This document shows, one piece after another, positions 41,630 through 49,701 of a DNA stretch of 64,000 nucleotides (position 1 is its first letter; every line of letters begins with the position of its first letter). A model generated the notes under the pieces. That model was given only the letters and a program-made list of their open reading frames with translations. It had not been told where the DNA came from and did not search any database. The translations under genes and the position numbers were made by a program. Source of the stretch: Thiosulfativibrio zosterae (GTDB lineage Bacteria > Pseudomonadota > Gammaproteobacteria > Thiomicrospirales > Thiomicrospiraceae); assembly GCF_011398155.1 (NCBI RefSeq), contig NZ_AP021888.1:186001-250000 (forward strand), in the 5' to 3' direction.

Positions 41630-42535
41630 ATGCCCAGTGAATTAGCCAAACAATTTAATGCCAAAACGGTCACTTTTAAACTGCAAGAAAACCTCACCAT
41701 GATTGAAGTGGACAATGCTTTTGCCACCGCCAAAATCACCACACAAGGTGGCAGTGTGTTGAGCTATATTCCTAAGAGCAACAATGGCTCGGGTGCGGAT
41801 ATTTTATGGGTCAGTGAAACGGCGGTTTACGATGGTAAAAAGCCAGTGCGCGGTGGCGTGCCCGTGTGTTGGCCGTGGTTTGGTGGGCACCCAGCCGACA
41901 AAACCGCGCCCGCCCATGGGTTTGTGCGCGCGGCACTTTGGCAAGTGAGTCAGGTGGCAGATTTGGCAAATGGTGCCACCGAAGTGACCTTGAGCTTTAA
42001 GCCTTCTGAAAAAACCTTGGCACTTTGGCCGTTTGAATTTCATTTAGAACTCAAAATCGAAATCGGTGAAAAGTTAGTCATGTCGATGACCACTTCAAAC
42101 TTAAGCGACAAGCCTATGGAAATCACCGAAGCTTTGCACACTTATTTTACGGTGGCTGATGCGCGTGACTTGGTGATTGGTGGTTTAGAAGGCTCAGTGC
42201 ATTTAGATAAACTGAGCAATGCCGCCGCTGAAACACAAACTGACACGGTGGTGTTGCGCCCACCGATGGATTCGGTGTATTTAAATCACACGGCGACAGC
42301 GGTGATGGAAGATGCGGGTAATCAGCGTCAAATTTTGGTCGAAAAATCCAATGCCAGTTCTTGTGTGGTTTGGAATCCAGGGCCAGAAACAGTCAAAGGC
42401 TTTGCCGATATTCGCGATGAAGATTGGCCGACTTTTGCTTGCGTAGAAGCGGGTAATGTCTTGGATAATGCCATTCAGATTCCAGCCGGTGCAAAGCATA
42501 CCTTTGTGATGAAGCTGTCTAGTCGCACGGTTTAA
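41630..42535 (+). CDS. D-hexose-6-phosphate mutarotase / aldose 1-epimerase family (YeaD-like)
   Basis: Interconverts anomers of hexose 6-phosphates. It has 301 residues. Family motifs are GGSVLSYIPK, the substrate region RGGVPVCWPWFGGHP, the catalytic His in APAHGFVRAALW, another His in EALHTYFTVAD, and VVWNPGPE. The ATG at 41630 is strongly supported by GGAGG four nt earlier. An upstream in-frame ATG at 41537 would lie within aroB and its terminator. Terminator downstream. Confidence 0.9.
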   Translation: MPSELAKQFNAKTVTFKLQENLTMIEVDNAFATAKITTQGGSVLSYIPKSNNGSGADILWVSETAVYDGKKPVRGGVPVCWPWFGGHPADKTAPAHGFVRAALWQVSQVADLANGATEVTLSFKPSEKTLALWPFEFHLELKIEIGEKLVMSMTTSNLSDKPMEITEALHTYFTVADARDLVIGGLEGSVHLDKLSNAAAETQTDTVVLRPPMDSVYLNHTATAVMEDAGNQRQILVEKSNASSCVVWNPGPETVKGFADIRDEDWPTFACVEAGNVLDNAIQIPAGAKHTFVMKLSSRTV

Positions 42536-42559
42536 TTTTTAAAGTTTGTTATCCATGCG

Positions 42560-42598
42560 AAAGCCCTGCTAGGTTTGTCCTAGTGGGGCTTTTTTTTG
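42560..42598 (+). terminator. Terminator of the mutarotase gene
   Basis: AAAGCCCTGCTAGG-TTTGT-CCTAGTGGGGCTTT stem (two wobble or mismatched pairs) followed by eight T. Confidence 0.85.
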
Positions 42599-42651
42599 GG
42601 CGACTGAATTTGAAAGGCAATAAAGCAGGCTAAAAGCATTGCAAAGTAAAA

Positions 42652-43094
42652 GGGGCGAAGGCTTTAGCCTTCTTGTTAAATTAGGGTTCTCTAAGGTAGG
42701 CTAAAGCCTGCGCCCCGAAGGGATTGCGGAAAAAAGGGGGGAGGGCATCAGCCTTCTTGTTAAATGAGGTTTATGTATGGCAGGCTAAAGCCTGCGCCCC
42801 GAAGGGATTGCAGAAAAAATGGGGCGAAGGCTTCAGCCTTCTTGTTAAATTAGGGTTCTCTAAGGCAGGCTAAAGCCTGCGCCCCGAAGGGATTGCGGAA
42901 AAAAGGGGGAGGGCTTTAGCCTTCTTGTTAAATGCGTTTTATCTAAGGCAGGCTAAAGCCTGCGCCCCGAAGGGATTGCGGAAAAAAAGGGGGAGAGCTT
43001 CAGCCTTCTTGTTAAATTAGGGTTTTCTAAGGCAGGCTAAAGCCTGCGCCCCGAAGGGATTGCGGAAAAAACGGGGCGAAGGCTTTAGCCTTCT
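42652..43094. repeat. 84-bp tandem array of paired hairpins (REP/BIME-like), 5 full and 1 partial unit
   Basis: Unit starts at 42652, 42736, 42821, 42905, 42989 and 43073, giving a period of 84-85 bp. Each full unit has a hairpin GAAGGCTTTAGCCTTC, a 23-bp AT-rich linker, a hairpin GCAGGCTAAAGCCTGC, then GCCCC and a 20-bp spacer GAAGGGATTGCGGAAAAAA. Units 1, 3 and 6 begin GGGGCGAAGG. Units 2, 4 and 5 carry a GGGGGAGGG-like variant in the first arm. The 610-bp gap between genes (42536-43145) holds this array, the terminator and nothing else I can see. Confidence 0.92.
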
Positions 43095-43145
43095 GTTTTT
43101 AAGCCCATTAACCTCGGCTTTGAATGTTTGTCAGAAAAGACAAAG

Positions 43146-43640
43146 TTAATCAGAAAAACGCGTGGGGTTTCCGAGATGTTGCATGGCATTGTCGAGTTCG
43201 CGTTTTAGGTAAAAACCGTAATAGTCGTAACTACCCGATAACAAGGGCGGCACGATTTGTTCGCCATGTCCATCGACAAACACCAATGCGGGTAAGCTGG
43301 TGACATTAAACAGCCCTTGAAACTCTTTGGCTTCGAGCGGCTCGTTATAAAAATCAATCAGCGTTTTGGGTACATTGACTTCAATTTCCCTAAACAACAC
43401 CTTGCCGTCAAATACTCCGCTGAGCAGGTTGGGATAAAGGGCTTCTTCTTTAAGGTTTTCGGTGGATTTTAAGCCTTTAAAATCTAACAAAATGGCAATG
43501 GGAATATTTTTTTGGAGGGCTTCTTGACCATCTAAATAGAGGTTTTCTGCAAGAGGCATGTCTTCGGCCGCCATGAGTTGGGGGCTAGTCAGCAACCCAC
43601 TGAATAAAACGGCTAAACCCAGCGGTAAAAAAGTCTTCAA
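43146..43640 (-). CDS. Periplasmic thioredoxin-fold protein lacking CxxC
   Basis: A 164-residue protein with a signal peptide (cleavage near LMAAED). The mature part looks like a thioredoxin-fold domain: IAILLDFKGLKS at the usual active-site position, and the cis-Pro motif NVTSLPALVFVDGHGEQI. The CxxC is replaced by GLKS, so it cannot be a dithiol oxidoreductase and may act as a chaperone or a partner protein. The gene begins directly after the GGDEF gene stop, so they form a pair. Confidence 0.65.
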   Translation of the reverse strand: MKTFLPLGLAVLFSGLLTSPQLMAAEDMPLAENLYLDGQEALQKNIPIAILLDFKGLKSTENLKEEALYPNLLSGVFDGKVLFREIEVNVPKTLIDFYNEPLEAKEFQGLFNVTSLPALVFVDGHGEQIVPPLLSGSYDYYGFYLKRELDNAMQHLGNPTRFSD

Positions 43641-46298
43641 TTAGGTTTCCTCTGGATGAGCGAATAGGCTGACGACGCGGTTTCTACCCTGTTCTTTGGC
43701 TTGATAAAGGGCTTGGTCAGCACGCTCTACAGTGGGTGTTAGGGTTTCAAGTTTTTGCGTTAAGGTGACCCCAAAACTGGAGGTTACGCTTTCAACACAG
43801 TTATATTTGATATTGGCAATTATCTCTCGCAGGGTTTCTGCCAATTGTGTGGCTTGCTCGGGGTGAGAAACTTCAGACAAGATAATAAACTCTTCACCAC
43901 CCCAGCGGATTAAAACATCCGAACCCCTCAGGCGTTCGCCTACCTGTTTACTCAGGGTTTTGAGCACTTCGTCTCCGCAATTGTGTCCAAAGTTATCGTT
44001 TACATTTTTGAAGTGGTCAATGTCAAACAAGATAAGGGCTAGTTGGCGGCCTTTTGCGGTGGCGCCTTGCGATAAGAGGGAGAAGTGGTGGTCAATAAAG
44101 TTGCGGTTATACAGCCCGGTTAAGGGGTCATGTTGCGATTGGTATCTGAGTTCATCGAGCTCTTTGATGCTGTTGGTAATGTCGGTTAATACAATAATAT
44201 TACGCAAATCATCAAAGGGGTTGGTATGAACATTAAATGCATGAATTTGCAATGTTTTTGGGTTTTTGATAAGCACTTTGCGTTGTGACAAAGGCAGTTT
44301 ACTGATGATGTTTGACCAAAGTTCGCCCTCGGGCACTTTTTCTAGGCTGAAGAATTTGGGGTTTGGCAAAAAGAATTCGCACACACATTGATGCTTTAGT
44401 AAAAAGTGGTTAAGGTCGTTATATTGGAAAAACTCATAAAAGCTATTGTTGGCAAACGACATGGTTGCGCCATTGGTGAGAATAACAATATTGTCTTGCA
44501 AGTCTATGATTTTTTGAAGGTTTTCTTGCGCCAGTTTTTCTTGGGTGCGGTTTTGAATGATGCCGTCTAAATGGCAACTGTCGTTTTCATCTAGGATGCG
44601 TTGGGTATTTTCGTGCACCCAAATAATGTCACCCTTATCATTGTGCATACGATATTCAATGTCGAGTTTAACGCCATGGTTTAGGGTGTTTTCTAGGGCT
44701 TTTAAATAGGCCAGGCGATCGGATTTGTGAATGAGGCGATTAAGACTTTTATCTTGGTTGTATTTGAATTGTTTAGGGGTGAACCCCAAGTTTTCTTGAA
44801 CAGCATCGTTGATATATTCCACCGTTCTTTCAATGTTACATTCCGCGCGATAAATAATTTCTGGGACATTTTTCAGTAAGGTTTCATAAGAAAGGCGAGC
44901 CTTTTCGAGCTCGCTTTCAAACATTTTTAATTCAGTGATGTCTAAAAGCATCCCTAAAACATGACAAACTAATCCATCACGATCTTTTTCAATGCTTAGG
45001 GTGTGTCTAACGGTGCGGATGATGCCGTTGCTACGGACGATGCGGTGTTCTATTGAAAAGTCATGTCCCCTCTGAATGGCGCGTTGGTAAACCTCTTTAA
45101 CCATTAAACGGTCTTTCGGGTGAATAAACTCCATTAAAAGCTCTAAGGTGGGGAAGATATCGCTGCTAGAACAGTCGAGTAGGTGGTAAAGTTCGTCACT
45201 CCATTGCATTTGATTGGTATTGATATCAAGCTGCCAAGAGCCGAGAGAGCTGATGGTTTCAATACGGTTGTGTATGGTTTTTTCAACTTCTAACGCGCGT
45301 TTTTGATTATCAATGTGGCGGTAAACCAGCAGGGCAAACCCAACAAATAACAAAATGGCTAAAATGGTTAAAGACAGTTTTTGGTAAAGCGTGGCTAGGT
45401 CCTCATGCTCGCGGGCACTTAAGATATAAGCCACGGGTTCATGAGTAACCGCATTGCTGATGCTGATGCCTTTAATAATGTAAAACTTGCTTTTTATTTT
45501 TTGAAGCGCAACAAAGTCGTTGCCGTCTAGGGTGTGTTCTTTAAGATACTCATCCATTAATTGGTTAATCAGTTCGCGGTTGCGGGGTTTAATACTGGCT
45601 TCATGAAAATATTCGTTGTTAAATTGGGCTGTTTGATAGTTTTTTTGTTCGGATTTAAAAACCTTGTTTTCTACAACGCTCCGTTTAATAATGAAGTCAT
45701 TATCAAATGCTAGGTTTTTTTGCATTTCTTTTAGAATAATCGCAATAGAAACCGAAGTTTCTACACTGCCTAAATAGTCTTTACCATCAAATAAGGGATA
45801 AACAAAACGATAGCCGTTATAAATGCGCCCTTCTTCAAACCCTTCGATTTTTTCGTGAGTGCGATTGACATATTCAACAGTTTTGCGCACGCCGGTTAAG
45901 TCATCCCCAAACACTTCTGGGCGGTGAAAACGCAGAAAACTCTGGTTATTGGGCAGATGAAAATGCAATTGTTTGAGCTGAAAATGGTTCATGGTTTGAT
46001 ACATGTCCAGCAGGTTGTGGTACAGACTATTGCGAATTTTGGCTTGGGTTTCTAGGTCGGCATCTTTGGCGTTTTTGAACAGATTGATGACTTCTGGTCG
46101 ATTGATGCGGTTGATATAGAGAATTTCTGACTGGTATTCAAAAGAGTCCACCACGGATTGGTAGGTGTTGAGTACGAGTTCTTTTTCTGAATCCAAATGG
46201 GATAAAACGCGTGACTGATAAGAATTGATGCTAAAGGCAATCAACACACCGGTGATGCTGAGGTAAATGAATAGGTACTTTAGCGTTTGTTTGAACAT
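43641..46298 (-). CDS. Membrane PAS-PAS-GGDEF diguanylate cyclase
   Basis: A 885-residue sensor. An N-terminal membrane helix (about 8-25), a periplasmic sensor region (about 27-300, double-Cache-like by length and pattern), a second helix (about 303-322), then two clear PAS domains with PAC (about 340-470 and 470-600), a possible third PAS (about 600-710), and GGDEF (about 715-880). The active site is GGEEF and the inhibitory RxxD (RGSD) lies five residues upstream. It is predicted to make cyclic di-GMP in response to a periplasmic and a cytoplasmic signal. Confidence 0.9.
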   Translation of the reverse strand: MFKQTLKYLFIYLSITGVLIAFSINSYQSRVLSHLDSEKELVLNTYQSVVDSFEYQSEILYINRINRPEVINLFKNAKDADLETQAKIRNSLYHNLLDMYQTMNHFQLKQLHFHLPNNQSFLRFHRPEVFGDDLTGVRKTVEYVNRTHEKIEGFEEGRIYNGYRFVYPLFDGKDYLGSVETSVSIAIILKEMQKNLAFDNDFIIKRSVVENKVFKSEQKNYQTAQFNNEYFHEASIKPRNRELINQLMDEYLKEHTLDGNDFVALQKIKSKFYIIKGISISNAVTHEPVAYILSAREHEDLATLYQKLSLTILAILLFVGFALLVYRHIDNQKRALEVEKTIHNRIETISSLGSWQLDINTNQMQWSDELYHLLDCSSSDIFPTLELLMEFIHPKDRLMVKEVYQRAIQRGHDFSIEHRIVRSNGIIRTVRHTLSIEKDRDGLVCHVLGMLLDITELKMFESELEKARLSYETLLKNVPEIIYRAECNIERTVEYINDAVQENLGFTPKQFKYNQDKSLNRLIHKSDRLAYLKALENTLNHGVKLDIEYRMHNDKGDIIWVHENTQRILDENDSCHLDGIIQNRTQEKLAQENLQKIIDLQDNIVILTNGATMSFANNSFYEFFQYNDLNHFLLKHQCVCEFFLPNPKFFSLEKVPEGELWSNIISKLPLSQRKVLIKNPKTLQIHAFNVHTNPFDDLRNIIVLTDITNSIKELDELRYQSQHDPLTGLYNRNFIDHHFSLLSQGATAKGRQLALILFDIDHFKNVNDNFGHNCGDEVLKTLSKQVGERLRGSDVLIRWGGEEFIILSEVSHPEQATQLAETLREIIANIKYNCVESVTSSFGVTLTQKLETLTPTVERADQALYQAKEQGRNRVVSLFAHPEET

Positions 46299-46442
46299 CT
46301 CTTAGAGTCTTGGCGTCTTGATGGATATAGGTTTCACTATACTAGGAAAAATTTATTTGGAAAACAAATAAATTGATTTTATGTGGTATTGAAGTTTTTA
46401 AGCGACCCTTTGAAAAAGTCGCTTAGGTTAGAGCGTTAAAGA

Positions 46443-47519
46443 TTAAACCGTTGGCAGAATTTTTGCCAAGGCATCCAGTAAGGCTTGCATTTCGGCGTCT
46501 GTGCCGATGGTAATGCGCAGGTGTTGGTTGATTCTGGGTTTGTTAAAGTAGCGCACCACGATGGCGTGTTCTCTAAGCGCCTGAAAAATGGCGGCGGCAT
46601 CTTTATCTGGATGTTTGGCAAACACAAAGTTGGCGGCAGAAGCCACCACCTCAAACCCCAAGGCTTCTAAGCCTTCGGTGGTGGTTTTGCGGGTATCGAT
46701 GATGGCTTGGCAAGTTTTGTTAAAGTAATCTTTGTCTTGCAGCGCCGCCACCCCACCTTTAATGGCAAGCAAATCCATAGGGTAAGAGTTAAAACTGTTT
46801 TTAACGCGCTCCAGCGCTTCAATTAACACCGGGTGACCAACCGCACAACCCACGCGCAGTCCTGCCAGCGAACGAGATTTTGAAAAACTTTGCGTCACCA
46901 GTAGGTTGTCATATTTATTGACCAATTTAATAGCGGTTTCGCCGCCAAAATCGATATAAGCCTCGTCAACCACCACCACAGAACCGGTGTTTTTCTTTAA
47001 GAGTTTCTCAATATCTTTGAGCGCTAAAAGTTTGCCAGTGGGGGCATTTGGGTTAGGGAAAATAATGCCGCCGTTGGGTCTAATGAAATCTTCAACATCA
47101 ATCGAAAAATCGGCGCGCAGAGGAATCATCTCCTGGTTAATGCCATACAGCTTGCAATAAGTTGGGTAAAAACTATAAGAAATGTCTGGGTACAATAAAG
47201 GTTTGCTATGCTTTAACAAGCCTTGAAAAGCGTGCGCCAATACTTCGTCTGAACCATTGCCCACAAAAACCTGATTGACTTCTACGCCATAATACTCCGC
47301 AATGGCTTGTTTGAGCTCTAGCGCATTGGGGTCTGGGTAGAGTTTTAAGCGCTCGCCATTGGCTGCAGCGATGGCTTGAAGCACTTTGGGCGACGGCGCG
47401 TAAGGGTTCTCATTGGTATTGAGTTTAATGAGGTTATCCACCTTGGGTTGTTCGCCTGGAACATAAGGGGTTAGGTTTTTAACTAAATCACTCCAAAAAC
47501 GGCTCATGATAAGGTTCAT
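46443..47519 (-). CDS. hisC: Histidinol-phosphate aminotransferase HisC
   Basis: Transaminates imidazole-acetol phosphate in histidine synthesis. It has 358 residues. The PLP Lys is in [14 protein letters not shown], with [12 protein letters not shown] near the N-terminus and GNGSDEVL and FPNPNAPTG. Two starts are possible: ATG at 47519, which lies 6 nt from TATAAT and would give an almost leaderless message, or ATG at 47507 (MSRFW), which matches family length better. A hisC2-type paralogue function (aromatic amino acids) cannot be excluded. Confidence 0.9.
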   Translation of the reverse strand: MNLIMSRFWSDLVKNLTPYVPGEQPKVDNLIKLNTNENPYAPSPKVLQAIAAANGERLKLYPDPNALELKQAIAEYYGVEVNQVFVGNGSDEVLAHAFQGLLKHSKPLLYPDISYSFYPTYCKLYGINQEMIPLRADFSIDVEDFIRPNGGIIFPNPNAPTGKLLALKDIEKLLKKNTGSVVVVDEAYIDFGGETAIKLVNKYDNLLVTQSFSKSRSLAGLRVGCAVGHPVLIEALERVKNSFNSYPMDLLAIKGGVAALQDKDYFNKTCQAIIDTRKTTTEGLEALGFEVVASAANFVFAKHPDKDAAAIFQALREHAIVVRYFNKPRINQHLRITIGTDAEMQALLDALAKILPTV

Positions 47520-47554
47520 CTCAATTATAGGTTTTAAAGCGCATATTTTAACGC

Positions 47555-47582
47555 CAAATTTAACCAGGCCTGGTTAAATTTG
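47555..47582. repeat. Dispersed palindrome, copy 5, perfect 28-bp form
   Basis: CAAATTTAACCAGG followed by its exact inverse CCTGGTTAAATTTG. It lies between the divergent hisC and cbpA starts, so it is not a terminator. Confidence 0.9.
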
Positions 47583-47692
47583 AGCGAAATTTAGAGGTTT
47601 TTAATCAGTTTTCAGGCTTGAAAAAAGCAACTTCATCCCCATGAATAGGCTAATTAAACATTTTGTTGTCCAATTAGGGCTTAAAGGAAATT

Positions 47693-48631
47693 ATGCAGTA
47701 TCAAGATTATTATGAAACGCTCGGTGTTAGCCGTAATGCAGATGAGACCGAAATTAAAAAAGCTTATCGCAAGTTGGCTGGCAAATATCATCCCGACAAA
47801 AAAACGGGCGATGAAGCGAAGTTTAAACAAATCAACGAAGCCTATGAGGTATTGAGCGACCCAGAAAAACGCAGTATGTTTGATCGTTTGGGTCGCAATT
47901 ATCAAAATGGCCAAAACTTTCAACCGCCACCAGATTTTGAATCGATGTTTGGTGGACATGGTGGTTCTCAAGGATTTGGTGGCGCGGGTTTTAGTGACTT
48001 TTTTGAGTCGATGTTTGGCGGTCAAGCAGGTGGTTTTGGTGGACAAGGCGGCGGTCGTGGATTTGCTCGCAAAGGCGACGACCAGGTGGTTAAAGTGCTC
48101 ATTACCTTAGAAGAAGCGGTGATGGGCGGGCAAAAAACCCTTAACCTACAAGTACCAGCGGCTGGCTCGCAAGGCCGTGTGCACATGGAACCCAAACAAA
48201 TTAAAGTTAAAATTCCAGCGGGTGTTAAGCAGGGCGCGCGCATTCGCTTAAGCGGACAGGGTGCGCCCGGTTATGGCGGCGGGCCTAAGGGCGATTTGTT
48301 TTTAGAGATGGATTTGCAAGCGCATCCGCTTTATAAAGTGGATGAAACCGATGTGATTCTTAATCTGCCATTAACGCCCTGGGAAGCGGCTTTGGGGACG
48401 AAAGTAGAAGTGCCTACGCTCAAAGGCAAGGTAAACCTCGCCATCGCTCCGGGCACACAATCTGGCGCCAAGTTGCGTATCAAGGGGCGAGGTTTGGGTA
48501 AAGAAGGCGAAGCGGGCAATCAATATGTGGTGGTTCAAATCATGACACCCCCTGCAACCAGTGATGCCGACAAAGCCTTTTACGAGCAAATGGCGCAAGC
48601 CCTGCCTTTTAATCCTCGCACACATTTCTAA
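47693..48631 (+). CDS. cbpA: DnaJ-class co-chaperone CbpA
   Basis: Hsp40 that stimulates DnaK. It has 312 residues. J domain with HPD in [13 protein letters not shown] (about 30-42), a Gly/Phe-rich region (about 80-130), then two substrate-binding beta domains without the Cys zinc finger of DnaJ (class II type). No ribosome problem: AAAGGAAATT before the ATG. Confidence 0.93.
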   Translation: MQYQDYYETLGVSRNADETEIKKAYRKLAGKYHPDKKTGDEAKFKQINEAYEVLSDPEKRSMFDRLGRNYQNGQNFQPPPDFESMFGGHGGSQGFGGAGFSDFFESMFGGQAGGFGGQGGGRGFARKGDDQVVKVLITLEEAVMGGQKTLNLQVPAAGSQGRVHMEPKQIKVKIPAGVKQGARIRLSGQGAPGYGGGPKGDLFLEMDLQAHPLYKVDETDVILNLPLTPWEAALGTKVEVPTLKGKVNLAIAPGTQSGAKLRIKGRGLGKEGEAGNQYVVVQIMTPPATSDADKAFYEQMAQALPFNPRTHF

Positions 48632-48815
48632 AATCTTATCTGAATCTCCTCTATTGCGGTGGCGTTGAATCTTTTAATGCCACTGCAGTCTTGTTTTAAA
48701 TCAATCAATCGCATAAAACACTGCGGTTTTCATGGCTATCTTGGTCTTAGAGGATGCCTTTGCCAATCCTCGGTGGTACAATTTCAGGTCATTAAGTGCA
48801 ATTTTAGGAAACTTT

Positions 48816-49637
48816 ATGCAACTCAAGGAACAACTCGTTGGTGCAAGAGCCATTATTGGGCAAACTGGCATGATTTCTATGCCTAAAGAAGTGATTGAAT
48901 TGCAACGCTTGTTCATGAAGTACGAAGTGCCTAACTTTGCCGATGTGTCTAATATTATTGGTCAAAATGTGGTGCTGGCGGGTGAGGTGGTGCAAACCGC
49001 TAATTTGCCGTCTGTTAAAGGACGCTACCCCAAAGAAATTTTAAGTATTAAAGATGCGGTGGATGTGTTGGGCGTGTCGCGCCTTAAGAACTTGGTGAAA
49101 GCCATCGGCTTAAAACTAACGGTTGCGACAGCGGGGTTGGATATTTTAATCAAACACAGTTTAAGTGTTGCCACGGTTTCGGCGGTGATTGCCCAACAAA
49201 CCAAGTTGATTTCAACTGATGAGGCTTATCTGCTAGGGCTTTTTCACAATGTCGGTGCAATCGTGATGGCAAAGTATGATGCCGCCTATCTGACCCATTT
49301 TCAAAAAAGCTTATCTGCCCCTATTTCCAGTATGCCCATCGAAATCGAACGCTATAAAGCCTCGCATGGCGTGGTTGGCCTGTTAGTTGCCGAGAATTGG
49401 GGGCTGGAAGATGTCTTTAAAAAAGTCATTATTATGCATCACGAAAGTGACTTAGCGGTGATGCGCAATGTCGAAGTTCGCAAGCTGGTGGCGGTGATTC
49501 AATTAGCCAACACCATCGTTGCCGAAAAAGTTTTTCAAGTCTATATGACCCCAGAGTTACAAACGATGGCCGCACAATGCGTTGCCAATTTAGAGCTCAA
49601 CGAGGACCAGATTAACGAAATTTGGCGTGCGGTCTAG
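48816..49637 (+). CDS. HDOD-domain signalling protein
   Basis: A 273-residue protein that is almost entirely one HDOD domain (IGQTGMISMPKEV, VLAGEVVQTANLPSVKG, SIKDAVDVLGVSRLKNLV, LLGLFHNVG, HGVVGLLVAENWGL). HDOD proteins lack catalytic metal sites and act in signalling. The ATG at 48816 is chosen because AGGAA is 5 nt upstream. An earlier in-frame ATG at 48732 has none. It lies upstream of a chemoreceptor and a receiver protein. Confidence 0.87.
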   Translation: MQLKEQLVGARAIIGQTGMISMPKEVIELQRLFMKYEVPNFADVSNIIGQNVVLAGEVVQTANLPSVKGRYPKEILSIKDAVDVLGVSRLKNLVKAIGLKLTVATAGLDILIKHSLSVATVSAVIAQQTKLISTDEAYLLGLFHNVGAIVMAKYDAAYLTHFQKSLSAPISSMPIEIERYKASHGVVGLLVAENWGLEDVFKKVIIMHHESDLAVMRNVEVRKLVAVIQLANTIVAEKVFQVYMTPELQTMAAQCVANLELNEDQINEIWRAV

Positions 49638-49701
49638 TTAATTTGCCCTTAATTGGGCGATTCCTTTTTAATAACCTGTCAATTCATCCAACGGAGGATA
49701 C

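Noticed and set aside
42652-43094. CRISPR array
   Set aside because: The whole 84-bp unit is repeated, including linkers, so there are no unique spacers of constant length, and no cas gene is nearby.
46398-46425. Terminator downstream of hisC
   Set aside because: AAGCGAC and GTCGCTT form a stem, but no T run follows on the minus strand, so function is doubtful.
49641-49672. Terminator between the HDOD gene and the chemoreceptor
   Set aside because: The stem GCCC/GGGC is only four pairs and the T run begins several bases later, so it is too weak to call.
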